DNA of 12,292 nt, from the NCBI GenBank assembly GCA_031267345.1, contig JAIRZG010000249.1, positions 1 to 12,292 of the forward strand. Reading direction: 5' to 3'. The notes beneath the pieces were generated by a model, which saw only the letters and a list, made by a program, of their open reading frames with translations, was not told the DNA's origin and did not search any database. Position 1 is the stretch's first letter; each line of letters begins with the position of its first letter. The DNA is from Zoogloeaceae bacterium (lineage in GTDB: Bacteria; Pseudomonadota; Gammaproteobacteria; Burkholderiales; Rhodocyclaceae). Of this stretch, positions 1 to 6,864 are shown piece after piece. The translations under genes were made by a program, and so were the position numbers.

Positions 1-917
1 ACCAGACGACGCAAACGCCTTTCACTTCGCAGACGGTGTTGAACATGCTGGCGCAGATGGGCGTGAACATGCCGATGGATCAAATCCGCAGCATCCAGTT
101 GAAGAATGTCGCCGCCGTGATGGTGACCGCCAGTCATCCGCCGTTCGCGCGTCCAGGGCAGACGATTGACGTCACGGTGTCTTCCATCGGCAACGCCAAG
201 AGCCTGCGCGGCGGCACCCTGCTGATGACGCCGTTGAAAGGCGCGGACGGACAGATTTACGCGATGGCGCAAGGCAATCTGGTGGTCGGCGGCGCGGGCG
301 CGGCGGCGCCGGGCGCGAGCGTCCAGGTGAATCATCTTTCCGCCGGACGCATTCCGGCGGGCGCGACGGTGGAACGCGCGGTGCAGATGACGCTGGGTCA
401 GGGGCCGTATGTCACCTATGAACTGACGCGCATGGATTTTGATCTGGCGCGACGCGCAGTGGAGGCGATCAATCGGGAAATGGGCGCGGACGTGGCGCAG
501 GCGGTGGATGGACGGCAATTTCGCGTCATCGCGCCGGAAAATCCGAGCGAGCGCGTGGCCTTCATGGGACGACTGGAAAATATCGAACTCACGCCCGCGC
601 CCGCGCTGGCCAAGGTGGTGATGAATCCGCGCACCGGCTCGGTGGTGATGAACCAGAAGGTGGAAATCGAAGCCTGCGCCATTTCGCACGGCAATCTTTC
701 CGTAGTGGTCGAAAGCGAGGAAACCCTGATCAGCCGCCAGACCAGCGCCCGCCTGTCGGTGGATGGCGCGAATCTCCTGAATATCCGCGCGGGAACGAAT
801 CTGGCGGATGTGGTGAAGGCGCTGAATTCGCTGGGCGCGAACCCGCAAGACCTGCTGGCGATTTTGCAGGCGATGAAGGCGGCGGGCGCGTTGCGCGCGG
901 AACTGGAAATCATCTGA
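1..917 (+). CDS. flgI: Flagellar P-ring protein FlgI (3' part, start outside window)
   Basis: FlgI forms the periplasmic P ring that surrounds the flagellar rod at the peptidoglycan layer. The reading frame is open from the first bases (a partial codon, then QTTQTPFTSQT), which matches the conserved FlgI segment after the N-terminal GYGLVVGL region, so the real start lies left of the window and the internal ATG at 36 is not the start. Visible family hallmarks are LKNVAAVMVTASHPPFARPGQ, the segment GNAKSLRGGTLLMTPLKG, AQGNLVVGGAGA, RTGSVVMNQKVEI and the C-terminal ALNSLGANPQDLLAILQAMK ending in AELEII, recalling the end of enterobacterial FlgI. The C-terminus is complete. The stop overlaps the flgJ start (TGATG), so the two are translationally coupled. 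Mature FlgI is exported by Sec; the signal peptide is off the window. Identity is very secure. Confidence 0.97.
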   Translation, partial: QTTQTPFTSQTVLNMLAQMGVNMPMDQIRSIQLKNVAAVMVTASHPPFARPGQTIDVTVSSIGNAKSLRGGTLLMTPLKGADGQIYAMAQGNLVVGGAGAAAPGASVQVNHLSAGRIPAGATVERAVQMTLGQGPYVTYELTRMDFDLARRAVEAINREMGADVAQAVDGRQFRVIAPENPSERVAFMGRLENIELTPAPALAKVVMNPRTGSVVMNQKVEIEACAISHGNLSVVVESEETLISRQTSARLSVDGANLLNIRAGTNLADVVKALNSLGANPQDLLAILQAMKAAGALRAELEII

Positions 918-1897
918 TGGCAATCGACAAAACCGACGCCGCCTCGCTGGCCGCCGATGTGCAGAGCGCCCGCGACCTGCGGACAAAATTCAAAACCGAC
1001 CGGGACGCGGGCGTAAAAGCGGCGGCGCAGGAATTCGAGGCGCTGTTTTTGCAGATGATGCTGAAATCCATGCGCGCCACCACCGATCAGGACAGTCTCA
1101 TGGACAATGAAGCCAGCCGTTTTTTCACCGGAATGCTCGATGAACAGATCGCCCAGGATCTATCGCGCACCGGTAGCGTCGGTCTGGCGCAAATGCTGGA
1201 AACGCAGTTGCGCCGCCGCATCAATGGCGCGGACGGCGCCAATGCCGATACGCCTGCCGACGCCGCGCAAAACACCCTGGCGGCAACGCTTGCCGCCGCG
1301 CGGAGGGAAAATTTGCCGCTTGCCGCTTTGGGGGGGTTTGGCAATCCTGATTTGCAGGCGGCGCTGGAGCGCGTCTCAACGCAACGCGTCGCGCCTGCCG
1401 CCATTGGGAACGCGCCAACCGCCGCCGCCACGCCAAAAGAATTCGTCCGCCAGATGTGGCCGCACGCTGTGGAAGCCAGCCGCAACACCGGCATTCCGCC
1501 GCAATTCCTGATCGCCCACGCGGCGCTGGAAAGCGGTTGGGGACAGCGCGACATCAAAAACGCCGACGGCAGCCCCGCCTACAATCTTTTCGGCATCAAA
1601 GCCGGGGAAAGCTGGCAGGGAAAAAGCGCGGAAATTACGACGACAGAATACGAGGCGGGCGCGCCCGTCACGCAAAAGGCGCGTTTTCGCGCTTACGACT
1701 CCTACGCCGAAGCCTTTAGCGACTACGCGCGCCTCTTGAGCCAGAACCCGCGCTACAGCGGCGTGATTGGTTCACAGAATGGCACGGAGTTTGCTCGAAG
1801 GTTGCAGCAGGCAGGCTACGCCAGCGACCCGAACTACGCGGAAAAACTCTCGGCCATCATCAATGGCCCCACCTTGAGACAGGCGTTGATCGGCTGA
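917..1897 (+). CDS. flgJ: Flagellar rod assembly protein / peptidoglycan hydrolase FlgJ
   Basis: FlgJ is a bifunctional periplasmic protein: the N-terminal domain caps the growing rod and the C-terminal domain cuts peptidoglycan so that the rod can pass. The 326-residue product has the rod-binding domain at about residues 35-100 (EFEALFLQMMLKSMR), an Ala/Asp-rich linker at about 104-170, and a GH73-type glucosaminidase domain at about 172-320. The motif AHAALESGWGQ carries the probable catalytic Glu205, equivalent to the Glu of the ALESGWGQ motif in Salmonella FlgJ; AYNLFGIKAG and SYAEAFSDYARLL are further family signatures. The ATG overlaps the flgI stop and there is only a weak ribosome binding site, consistent with coupled translation. 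A run of seven G (1330-1336) lies in the linker. The two-domain form is typical of Beta- and Gammaproteobacteria and is absent from many Alphaproteobacteria. Confidence 0.97.
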   Translation: MAIDKTDAASLAADVQSARDLRTKFKTDRDAGVKAAAQEFEALFLQMMLKSMRATTDQDSLMDNEASRFFTGMLDEQIAQDLSRTGSVGLAQMLETQLRRRINGADGANADTPADAAQNTLAATLAAARRENLPLAALGGFGNPDLQAALERVSTQRVAPAAIGNAPTAAATPKEFVRQMWPHAVEASRNTGIPPQFLIAHAALESGWGQRDIKNADGSPAYNLFGIKAGESWQGKSAEITTTEYEAGAPVTQKARFRAYDSYAEAFSDYARLLSQNPRYSGVIGSQNGTEFARRLQQAGYASDPNYAEKLSAIINGPTLRQALIG

Positions 1898-1922
1898 CCC
1901 CGGCTCAATAAATCCCTGCCCG

Positions 1923-1941
1923 CGCCGTAAATACAACGGCG
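1923..1941 (+). other. Small hairpin in flgJ-flgK spacer
   Basis: CGCCGT (1923-1928) and ACGGCG (1936-1941) are a perfect 6-bp inverted repeat around a 7-nt loop. It lies in the 60-bp flgJ-flgK spacer, immediately before the flgK ribosome binding site (GGAG at 1947-1950). There is no T-tract, so it is unlikely to be an intrinsic terminator. It could act as an mRNA stability or translation element, but this is inference and a chance palindrome in GC-rich DNA is possible. Confidence 0.3.
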
Positions 1942-1957
1942 AAACCGGAGAATCATC

Positions 1958-3961
1958 ATGAGCCTTTTTGGTACGGGCATCACCGCCCTGAACGCCGCCC
2001 AGTTGGGACTGGCGGTCACGCAGCACAACATCAGCAACGTCAATACGGCGGGTTACAGCCGTCAGGCCGCCATGCAAGTCACCAATGGCGGGATGATGAC
2101 CGGCGTCGGCGCGATTGGTCAGGGCGTGCGGGTGAACACCATCCTGCGCTACTACGATGACATTTTGACCAAGCAGGTCAATGACGCGCAAACCCGCTCC
2201 AGTGAGCTGGACGCCCAATACGCGATGATTGCGCGCATCGACAACCTGCTGGCGGATCCGAACGCCGGTCTCTCTCCGGTGCTGGCGAGCTTTTTTCAGG
2301 CGGTGCAGGATGTCGCCGCCAATCCCACGCTGGTTTCCGCGCGGCAATCCATGACCAGCGGCGCGGAGGCGCTCGTCACCCGTTTTCAAACCCTGAGTAA
2401 CCGCCTCACCCAGCTTTACGATGAGACCAATAGCCAGTTGAAGGACGTGGTCAACGAAATCAACGCCTACAGCCGCGACATCGCCAAGCTCAATGAAAGA
2501 ATCATCGCCCAGAGCAATACCGGACATCCGCCCAACGACCTGCTGGATCAACGCGATCAACTGGTGCTCGAACTCAACAAGCTGGTGCGGGTCAATACGT
2601 ATCTGGACTCCGATAATTCCCTGACGGTGCTTGCCGGCAACGGTCACGCGCTGGTGGTCAATACCTCGGTCATGGAACTGGAAACACGTCCCGCCACATA
2701 CGACCCGGAACGTCTGGTGATCGCCGCCAAGGGCGGCGCGGCCGAATTGCCGGAAACCTATCTGGACGGCGGCATATTGGGCGGCCTGCTGGCCTTTCGC
2801 CGCGAATCACTGGATCAGGCCGCCAATGCGTTGGGACAGGTCGCTGCCAGCATCGCGCTCACCGTCAATGCCCAGCAACAGCTTGGACAGGATTTGTTGG
2901 GCGCGATCAAGGGCGAGGCTGGCTTCGTCGAAAATTTTTTCAAACTGAGCGCCCCGAAAACCATTGCCAACGCCAACAATGCCGATCCGGGCGTCAACGC
3001 GCTCCTCACCTTCAACCCGCCGCAAATGTCGGAAAACGGCAATTACTACACCGACCTCACCACCAGCGATTACGAAGTGCGCTTTACCAGCGCCACGACC
3101 TATGAGGTGAAGCGCCTTTCCGACAAAAATGTGATTACCGGCACGGTCGGCGTCCCCTTGAGTTTCGATGGCCTGACGCTGGATTTTGACCCACTCGGCA
3201 CACACGCGACGGGCGATACCTATCTGCTGCAACCCACCCGCGAGGTCGCGCGCAACATCAGCGTCAATCAGGACATCATCGCCGACGTGCGCCGCATCGC
3301 CGCCGCCATGCCGATTCGCACCGCGGCCAGCGCGGCGAATACCGGCAACGCCGTGATCAGCGCGGGCAGCGTGGTCGATGCGGGCTACCTCATGACCAAT
3401 CTGCCGCAGACGATACGCTATGACGCGACCGGCCCCCAGTTGACAGGTTTCGATCCGACTTCCAGCATTCAGGTCAAGAGCGGCGGCGTCACCACTGCCT
3501 ATCCGGCTGGCACAACCGCCATTCCCTACCAAAGCGGCGACACCATCGTGGTCGATGGCTTTTCCTTCAATGTTACCGGCGTCCCTGCCGATGGCGATGA
3601 ATTCACGCTGGAAAGAAATGTCGGCGGCACGGCGGACGCGCGCAACATCGTGCAGATTGGCGCGCTGCAAACCGCGCTCACCATGAACGGCGACGGCGCG
3701 AAGGGCGTATCCACCTTCCAGGTCGCCTATGCCCAACTGGTCAGCAACATCGGCGCGCAGACCAAAAGCATCCTGGTTAACGGTCAGTCGCAGGAAACCG
3801 TGCTGCAACAGGCCGTTGAAGCCCGCAGCACGGTAGCGGGCGTCAATCTCGACGAAGAAGCCGTCAATCTCCTCAAGTACCAATACGCCTACCAGGCCGC
3901 CGCCCGCGTGATGAACACCGTCTCCACCCTGTTCGACACGTTGCTGTCCATTGGCGCGTAG
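1958..3961 (+). CDS. flgK: Flagellar hook-associated protein 1, FlgK
   Basis: FlgK (HAP1) forms the first hook-filament junction layer and is exported by the flagellar type III system. The 667-residue product begins with the signature MSLFGTGITALNAAQLGL, followed by HNISNVNTAGYSRQ, and ends with VNLDEEAVNLLKYQYAYQAA plus a terminal coiled-coil helix, so both ends are intact. LDQRDQLVLELNKLV at about 195-210 is also diagnostic. At 667 residues it is about 120 longer than E. coli FlgK (547). The excess lies at about 360-560, where two beta-rich modules are visible: DYEVRFTSATTYEV at 371-384, and a second from NTGNAVISAGSVV at 461 to GVPADGDEFTLE at 541-552. Both resemble a module in FlgL. The start has a good ribosome binding site (GGAG, 7 nt before the ATG). 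It follows flgJ by 60 bp and precedes flgL after an unusual 183-bp spacer. Confidence 0.97.
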   Translation: MSLFGTGITALNAAQLGLAVTQHNISNVNTAGYSRQAAMQVTNGGMMTGVGAIGQGVRVNTILRYYDDILTKQVNDAQTRSSELDAQYAMIARIDNLLADPNAGLSPVLASFFQAVQDVAANPTLVSARQSMTSGAEALVTRFQTLSNRLTQLYDETNSQLKDVVNEINAYSRDIAKLNERIIAQSNTGHPPNDLLDQRDQLVLELNKLVRVNTYLDSDNSLTVLAGNGHALVVNTSVMELETRPATYDPERLVIAAKGGAAELPETYLDGGILGGLLAFRRESLDQAANALGQVAASIALTVNAQQQLGQDLLGAIKGEAGFVENFFKLSAPKTIANANNADPGVNALLTFNPPQMSENGNYYTDLTTSDYEVRFTSATTYEVKRLSDKNVITGTVGVPLSFDGLTLDFDPLGTHATGDTYLLQPTREVARNISVNQDIIADVRRIAAAMPIRTAASAANTGNAVISAGSVVDAGYLMTNLPQTIRYDATGPQLTGFDPTSSIQVKSGGVTTAYPAGTTAIPYQSGDTIVVDGFSFNVTGVPADGDEFTLERNVGGTADARNIVQIGALQTALTMNGDGAKGVSTFQVAYAQLVSNIGAQTKSILVNGQSQETVLQQAVEARSTVAGVNLDEEAVNLLKYQYAYQAAARVMNTVSTLFDTLLSIGA

Positions 3962-3972
3962 TCCGGAAAACA

Positions 3973-3993
3973 AGGGACGAAAGACGGAAGACC
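3973..3993 (+). repeat. Degenerate heptamer repeats (left copy)
   Basis: Three degenerate 7-nt units (AGGGACG, AAAGACG, GAAGACC) begin 12 nt after the flgK stop. They resemble the reverse complement (GAGGACA, GAAGACA, GAGGACG) of the clearer heptamer array at 4099-4126. The two arrays therefore flank the flgK-flgL spacer in inverted orientation. The match is imperfect, so confidence is moderate. Confidence 0.45.
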
Positions 3994-4004
3994 GTAAAAG
4001 TTGG

Positions 4005-4019
4005 CGGCGCAAAGCGCCG
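4005..4019 (+). other. GC-rich hairpin in flgK-flgL spacer
   Basis: CGGCGC (4005-4010) pairs with GCGCCG (4014-4019) around an AAA loop, giving a tight 6-bp all-GC stem. It is not followed by a T-tract (ATAAAGG follows), so it is a poor intrinsic terminator. It sits just before a purine-rich Shine-Dalgarno-like stretch and a small ORF. It could protect the 3' end of the flgK message or the 5' end of a processed flgL message; this is inference. Confidence 0.4.
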
Positions 4020-4045
4020 TATAAAGGAAAAGGAAGGAAAACATC

Positions 4046-4129
4046 ATGAACAGGACGACCCTCAAAAACACCGAAGGCGCAGCCTTCGCCAACCCTGCTG
4101 TCCTCTGTCTTCCGTCCTCTGTCCTCTGA
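4046..4129 (+). CDS. Possible 27-residue leader ORF upstream of flgL
   Basis: An ATG at 4046 opens a 27-codon frame ending in TGA at 4127-4129, just before the flgL ribosome binding site (AGGAG at 4132-4136). It has a strong Shine-Dalgarno match of its own (AGGAAGG at 4031-4037, 8 nt before the ATG). The product starts MNRTTLKNTEGAAFANP and ends in a hydrophobic stretch with no recognised family. Its last third is encoded by the heptamer repeat array, which argues that the frame may be an accident of a repeat insertion. If translated, its stop lies 15 nt before the flgL ATG, so it could couple ribosomes to flgL. I see the ORF and the site; function is unknown. Confidence 0.25.
   Translation: MNRTTLKNTEGAAFANPAVLCLPSSVL
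4072..4088 (+). other. Hairpin inside the small ORF upstream of flgL
   Basis: CGAAGGC (4072-4078) and GCCTTCG (4082-4088) form a perfect 7-bp stem with a GCA loop. It lies inside the 27-codon ORF and before the heptamer array, and no T-tract follows. Together with the hairpin at 4005-4019 and the flanking heptamers it gives this spacer the look of a small repetitive element rather than an ordinary operon junction. Confidence 0.4.
4099..4126 (+). repeat. Heptamer tandem repeat, four units
   Basis: Four consecutive 7-nt units are read directly: TGTCCTC, TGTCTTC, CGTCCTC, TGTCCTC. A further partial unit (TG) follows. Heptamer arrays of this GAGGACA type are a recurring intergenic repeat in many bacterial genomes. 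Here the array ends 6 nt before the flgL Shine-Dalgarno sequence. A degenerate array of opposite polarity lies at 3973-3993. Confidence 0.75.
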
Positions 4130-4144
4130 CCAGGAGCAACGATC

Positions 4145-5323
4145 ATGCGCATCAGCACCCCCCAAATCTACGCCAATGGCACGAATGGCCTGTTGCGTAA
4201 CCAGTATGATCTGTACCGTCTGCAAAACCAGCTTTCCACCGCCAGGAAAATCGTCACACCCGCCGATGACCCGGTCGCCGCCGCGCAGGCTTTGCTCACT
4301 GAACAGAAGAAAAACGTCAACGCCCAGTTTCTCGACAATCAGGCCAATGCCGCCGCCCAATTGAAAGAACTGGAAAGCCTGATGGCCTCCGTGGGTGAGG
4401 CGCTCATCCAGAGCAAGGTGCGCTGGGTGGAGGCGGGCGATGGCGCTTATGGCGACGAACAGTTGAAATCCCTTGCCATGGACATACGCGGAAAATTCGC
4501 GGAACTTCTGGGCATCGCCAACAACGCCGATTCCAATGGACTTTACCGCTTCGCCGGTTATCAGGGCAGCACCCAGCCTTTTGCCGAACAGGGCGGCGTG
4601 GTGACGTACCAAGGCGACAGCGGCGCGCGACAGCTCCAGGTGGAAGCCAGCCGCTTCATGGACGTGAGCTTTTCCGGTCGCGCCTTTTTTGAAGCCGTAC
4701 CGACTGGCAACGGCGTGTTCGTCGCCAATGCGGACGCGGGCAATACCGGCAACGGGGTCGTCGACAACGGCAGCGTGGTCGGCAGCTATGACGGCAATAC
4801 CTACGAAATCCAGTTCACTTCGCCGACGACTTACGATGTGCTCCAGAATGGCCTCCCCTTCTCCACGGGCAACGCCTACGCCAGCGGCGACGCCATCACG
4901 CTGGGCGGCGCGCAAATCGCCATTTCCGGCGTTCCGGCGGCGGGCGACGCTTTCACCATCGAACCCAGCCGCGAAGAAAGTATTTTCGCCACGCTGGACA
5001 AGTTCATCCGCACGTTGGAAACGGGCAACGCCTCCTCGGCAGAATTCCAGAACGCCATGTACCGCATCGGCGCGAGTCTGGATCAGGGTTTGCAGCATGT
5101 GGTCGATCAGCGCGCCGTCGTCGGCGCGCGGATGCTGGAACTCGAAAATCTGACCAATCTCGGCGCAGACCTGGATGTGCAGTACGACATGCAGCTCTCC
5201 AGTCTGGTCGATCTGGATTACGCCTCCACCATCAGCGATCTGGCGCAAAAAGAACTGCAATTGCAGGCGGCGCAGGCCTCCTTCGTCAAAGTGACCGGCT
5301 TGAGCCTGTTCAACTACATATGA
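4145..5323 (+). CDS. flgL: Flagellar hook-associated protein 3, FlgL
   Basis: FlgL (HAP3) forms the second junction layer between hook and flagellin filament and is exported by the flagellar type III system. The 392-residue product starts MRISTPQIYANGTNGLLRNQ and has the conserved flagellin-like N-terminal helix with LSTARKIVTPADDPVAAAQA. It ends with DYASTISDLAQKELQLQAAQ and a terminal GLSLFNYI, as in the family. It is longer than E. coli FlgL (317). The extra part is a central module at about 199-276 (NTGNGVVDNGSVV, YEIQFTSPTTYDV, SGVPAAGDAFTIEPS), recognisably related to the extra modules of the neighbouring FlgK. The start is supported by AGGAG at 4132-4136, 8 nt before the ATG. The stop overlaps the start of the next gene by ATGA. 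Confidence 0.97.
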   Translation: MRISTPQIYANGTNGLLRNQYDLYRLQNQLSTARKIVTPADDPVAAAQALLTEQKKNVNAQFLDNQANAAAQLKELESLMASVGEALIQSKVRWVEAGDGAYGDEQLKSLAMDIRGKFAELLGIANNADSNGLYRFAGYQGSTQPFAEQGGVVTYQGDSGARQLQVEASRFMDVSFSGRAFFEAVPTGNGVFVANADAGNTGNGVVDNGSVVGSYDGNTYEIQFTSPTTYDVLQNGLPFSTGNAYASGDAITLGGAQIAISGVPAAGDAFTIEPSREESIFATLDKFIRTLETGNASSAEFQNAMYRIGASLDQGLQHVVDQRAVVGARMLELENLTNLGADLDVQYDMQLSSLVDLDYASTISDLAQKELQLQAAQASFVKVTGLSLFNYI

Positions 5324-5808
5324 ACACGCCGCGCGCCGCCCTGATCGTCACGCTGGCTGCCCTGCTCCCCGCCTGCGCCAGCGTGGGCGAGGGCGTCCAG
5401 AACGGCGCCGACCATCTGGCGGACGCCTATCACAGCCTGGGCGCGCAGACGCGCCAGGATGTCGCCGCCGCCGGGCTTGCCTACAAACTCGTCAAGCCCG
5501 CTGGCGCGGATCTCTTGTTGTTTGGGCTGGCCTATCTGGTCATCGACCCGCTCGCGCCCAATTGGGAAATCAGCGAAACCCGCGTAAACGAAGATACCTT
5601 CCATCTGCAACTCGCCATGAAACGCCATTTCAGCGGCGGCGAAGGCGAAGCCCTGCAAGTCCTGAAACGCCGCGCCAACCAGTTGAAACGCGAACTCGGC
5701 TACCACGACTACCGCATCCTCGACTATAGCGAAGGCATAGAATCCGCCACCCTCGCCGCCTGGCGCGTTGGCGAAGGCCACATCCAACTGGTGCGTCGCC
5801 CCGCCTGA
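5320..5808 (+). CDS. Probable lipoprotein of unknown function, coupled to flgL
   Basis: The 162-residue product is not a family I recognise. Its N-terminus has a short basic start, a hydrophobic stretch and Cys19 in LLPAC, a near-match to a lipobox (Leu at -3, Ala at -1, but an unusual Pro at -2). It is therefore probably a lipoprotein exported by Sec and processed by signal peptidase II. A second hydrophobic segment (ADLLLFGLAYLVI, about 63-75) is followed by a soluble part rich in charged residues, including LKRRANQLKRELGYHDYR at 115-132. The start codon overlaps the flgL stop by ATGA, and the terminator begins 22 nt after its own stop, so it is the last gene of the flagellar unit. Position suggests a role in the flagellum or cell envelope, but homology to FlgO/FlgP/FlgT-type accessory proteins is not visible. 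The protein call is secure; the function is not. Confidence 0.8.
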   Translation: MNTPRAALIVTLAALLPACASVGEGVQNGADHLADAYHSLGAQTRQDVAAAGLAYKLVKPAGADLLLFGLAYLVIDPLAPNWEISETRVNEDTFHLQLAMKRHFSGGEGEALQVLKRRANQLKRELGYHDYRILDYSEGIESATLAAWRVGEGHIQLVRRPA

Positions 5809-5830
5809 ACACGCGCCCCGAAAAACTCAA

Positions 5831-5864
5831 AAAAAAGACCGACCCTGCCAGGCCGGTCTTTTTT
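5831..5864. terminator. Bidirectional intrinsic terminator
   Basis: AAAAAAGACCG (5831-5841) pairs perfectly with CGGTCTTTTTT (5854-5864), an 11-bp stem whose outer six pairs are A-T. The loop is ACCCTGCCAGGC and can pair further (CCT with AGG). Because an A-tract precedes and a T-tract follows the GC core, it can work on both strands. On + it ends the flagellar unit, 22 nt after the lipoprotein stop; on - it lies about 95 nt beyond the stop of the SGNH half of the acyltransferase. Confidence 0.9.
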
Positions 5865-5874
5865 CTGTCCATGC

Positions 5875-5888
5875 GACGCCGGAGCGTC
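5875..5888. other. Short palindrome between convergent units
   Basis: GACGC (5875-5879) and GCGTC (5884-5888) flank CGGA. It lies in the 94-bp gap between the terminator and the end of the acyltransferase reading frame. No T-tract is present. It may be a chance palindrome, and nothing else is visible in this gap. Confidence 0.2.
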
Positions 5889-5958
5889 AGTCCTCAGGTT
5901 TCGCCATGCGGTTTCTGTGAAAACACGGGATGAACATCCTCCCGCGTAACCTTCCGCG

Positions 5959-6864
5959 TCATGGTGTCGGCGCTGAATTCGCAAACACGGAATGCCCTTT
6001 GAGCAGACTGCCGATCCAGGTCGCGCCCGCCTGGGTGAGATGCCCGCCATCATAGGAAATCAGCTTGCCTTCGGGGGTGAAGACCGGGCAGGCAGTGGCA
6101 TTCTCACCGCAAACGAGGGTATGCAGATCGATGAATTCAACCCCGGCGCCTTGAAGATTCTGTTGCATCAGGGTGTTGATTTTCAGATGATCGGCACTGA
6201 CTTCATTGCGCAGCGCCAATTTTTCCGCCAGCGACCAATCCAGATAACGCTTGCGCTGCACGTCGCCAAAATTCTTGCGCCCGACCACCACAACGCGGGT
6301 TTCAGGCTGGATGCCGAAATTACGCAGGGTTGCGGGCAAACGCTCAGCAGACCATTCCTTCCAGGATGCTGCAAAAATGACGATATCCGCTTTTTCGACA
6401 AAGGTTTGCAGACCCGCATAAAAGGCGGGAACCGCTTTGGCGCAAAGCGCCCTGTTTGTTTCCGCAATAAACACGGAAATATCCTCGCTCTCCCGATAAA
6501 TCTGACACCGCGCAGGTATGTAGCGCACACGAATATCCGCATCCGGCAAGAGGTTGTTTTCAAAAATCATGTTGACCAGATCTTCTGAATAACTGTCCCC
6601 TAGAATCAGCACCCGTGGCTTGTCTGACGCGCTGAAAAGATCTGTGCGCTTCTTGAATTCGTTGTGACGCCGACTAACGTAATCGACTCTCGTTGTATAC
6701 GAGGTCAACAGATCAAGCGCCCCTGGCGAAAATCGGCCTGGCCACCCTTCTGCCCGTACCCCCCACAGCGCGATAGATGCTATCAATACCCCCCCCCACG
6801 ACCGATAGTATAAATATATGATTGCGCCGCAGGAATTGTCGGTTTCGGAAGGGTTGTTCCACAA
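5959..6864 (-). CDS. SGNH-domain half of an OafA-type O-acyltransferase, out of frame with its N-terminal half
   Basis: This frame holds the periplasmic C-terminal half of a two-part membrane acyltransferase. From residue 24 of the 301-codon frame it reads GGVLIASIALWG, a membrane helix typical of the junction, then an SGNH hydrolase-like domain. Block I is VLILGDSYSEDL (Ser91) and block V is YDGGHLTQAGA (Asp272, His275), preceded by a Cys pair (CGENATAC). In such fusions the SGNH domain completes acetyl transfer to a sugar on the periplasmic face. The first ~23 residues from the ATG at 6864 overlap the upstream gene in another frame and are probably not real; the true continuation begins at the G-run at 6789-6797. 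With one G fewer it would fuse to the upstream half into about 686 residues. Alone it lacks the donor-side domain and is probably not expressed. Confidence 0.75.
   Translation of the reverse strand: MWNNPSETDNSCGAIIYLYYRSWGGVLIASIALWGVRAEGWPGRFSPGALDLLTSYTTRVDYVSRRHNEFKKRTDLFSASDKPRVLILGDSYSEDLVNMIFENNLLPDADIRVRYIPARCQIYRESEDISVFIAETNRALCAKAVPAFYAGLQTFVEKADIVIFAASWKEWSAERLPATLRNFGIQPETRVVVVGRKNFGDVQRKRYLDWSLAEKLALRNEVSADHLKINTLMQQNLQGAGVEFIDLHTLVCGENATACPVFTPEGKLISYDGGHLTQAGATWIGSLLKGHSVFANSAPTP

Noticed and set aside
36..38. ATG at 36 as the start of flgI
   Set aside because: The frame is open and conserved upstream of it (QTTQTPFTSQT), so it is internal; the gene is cut by the window edge.
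1909..1931. Sigma-28-like promoter before flgK (TAAA at 1909, GCCGTAAA at 1924)
   Set aside because: The spacing is 11 nt instead of about 15 and the -10 matches only partly, so I do not call it.
2807..5260. Very long open frame (817 codons) on the - strand across flgK, the spacer and flgL
   Set aside because: It is antisense to two certain genes, has no recognisable domain, and is expected from GC-rich codon usage. The same applies to the - strand frame at 1772-2647.
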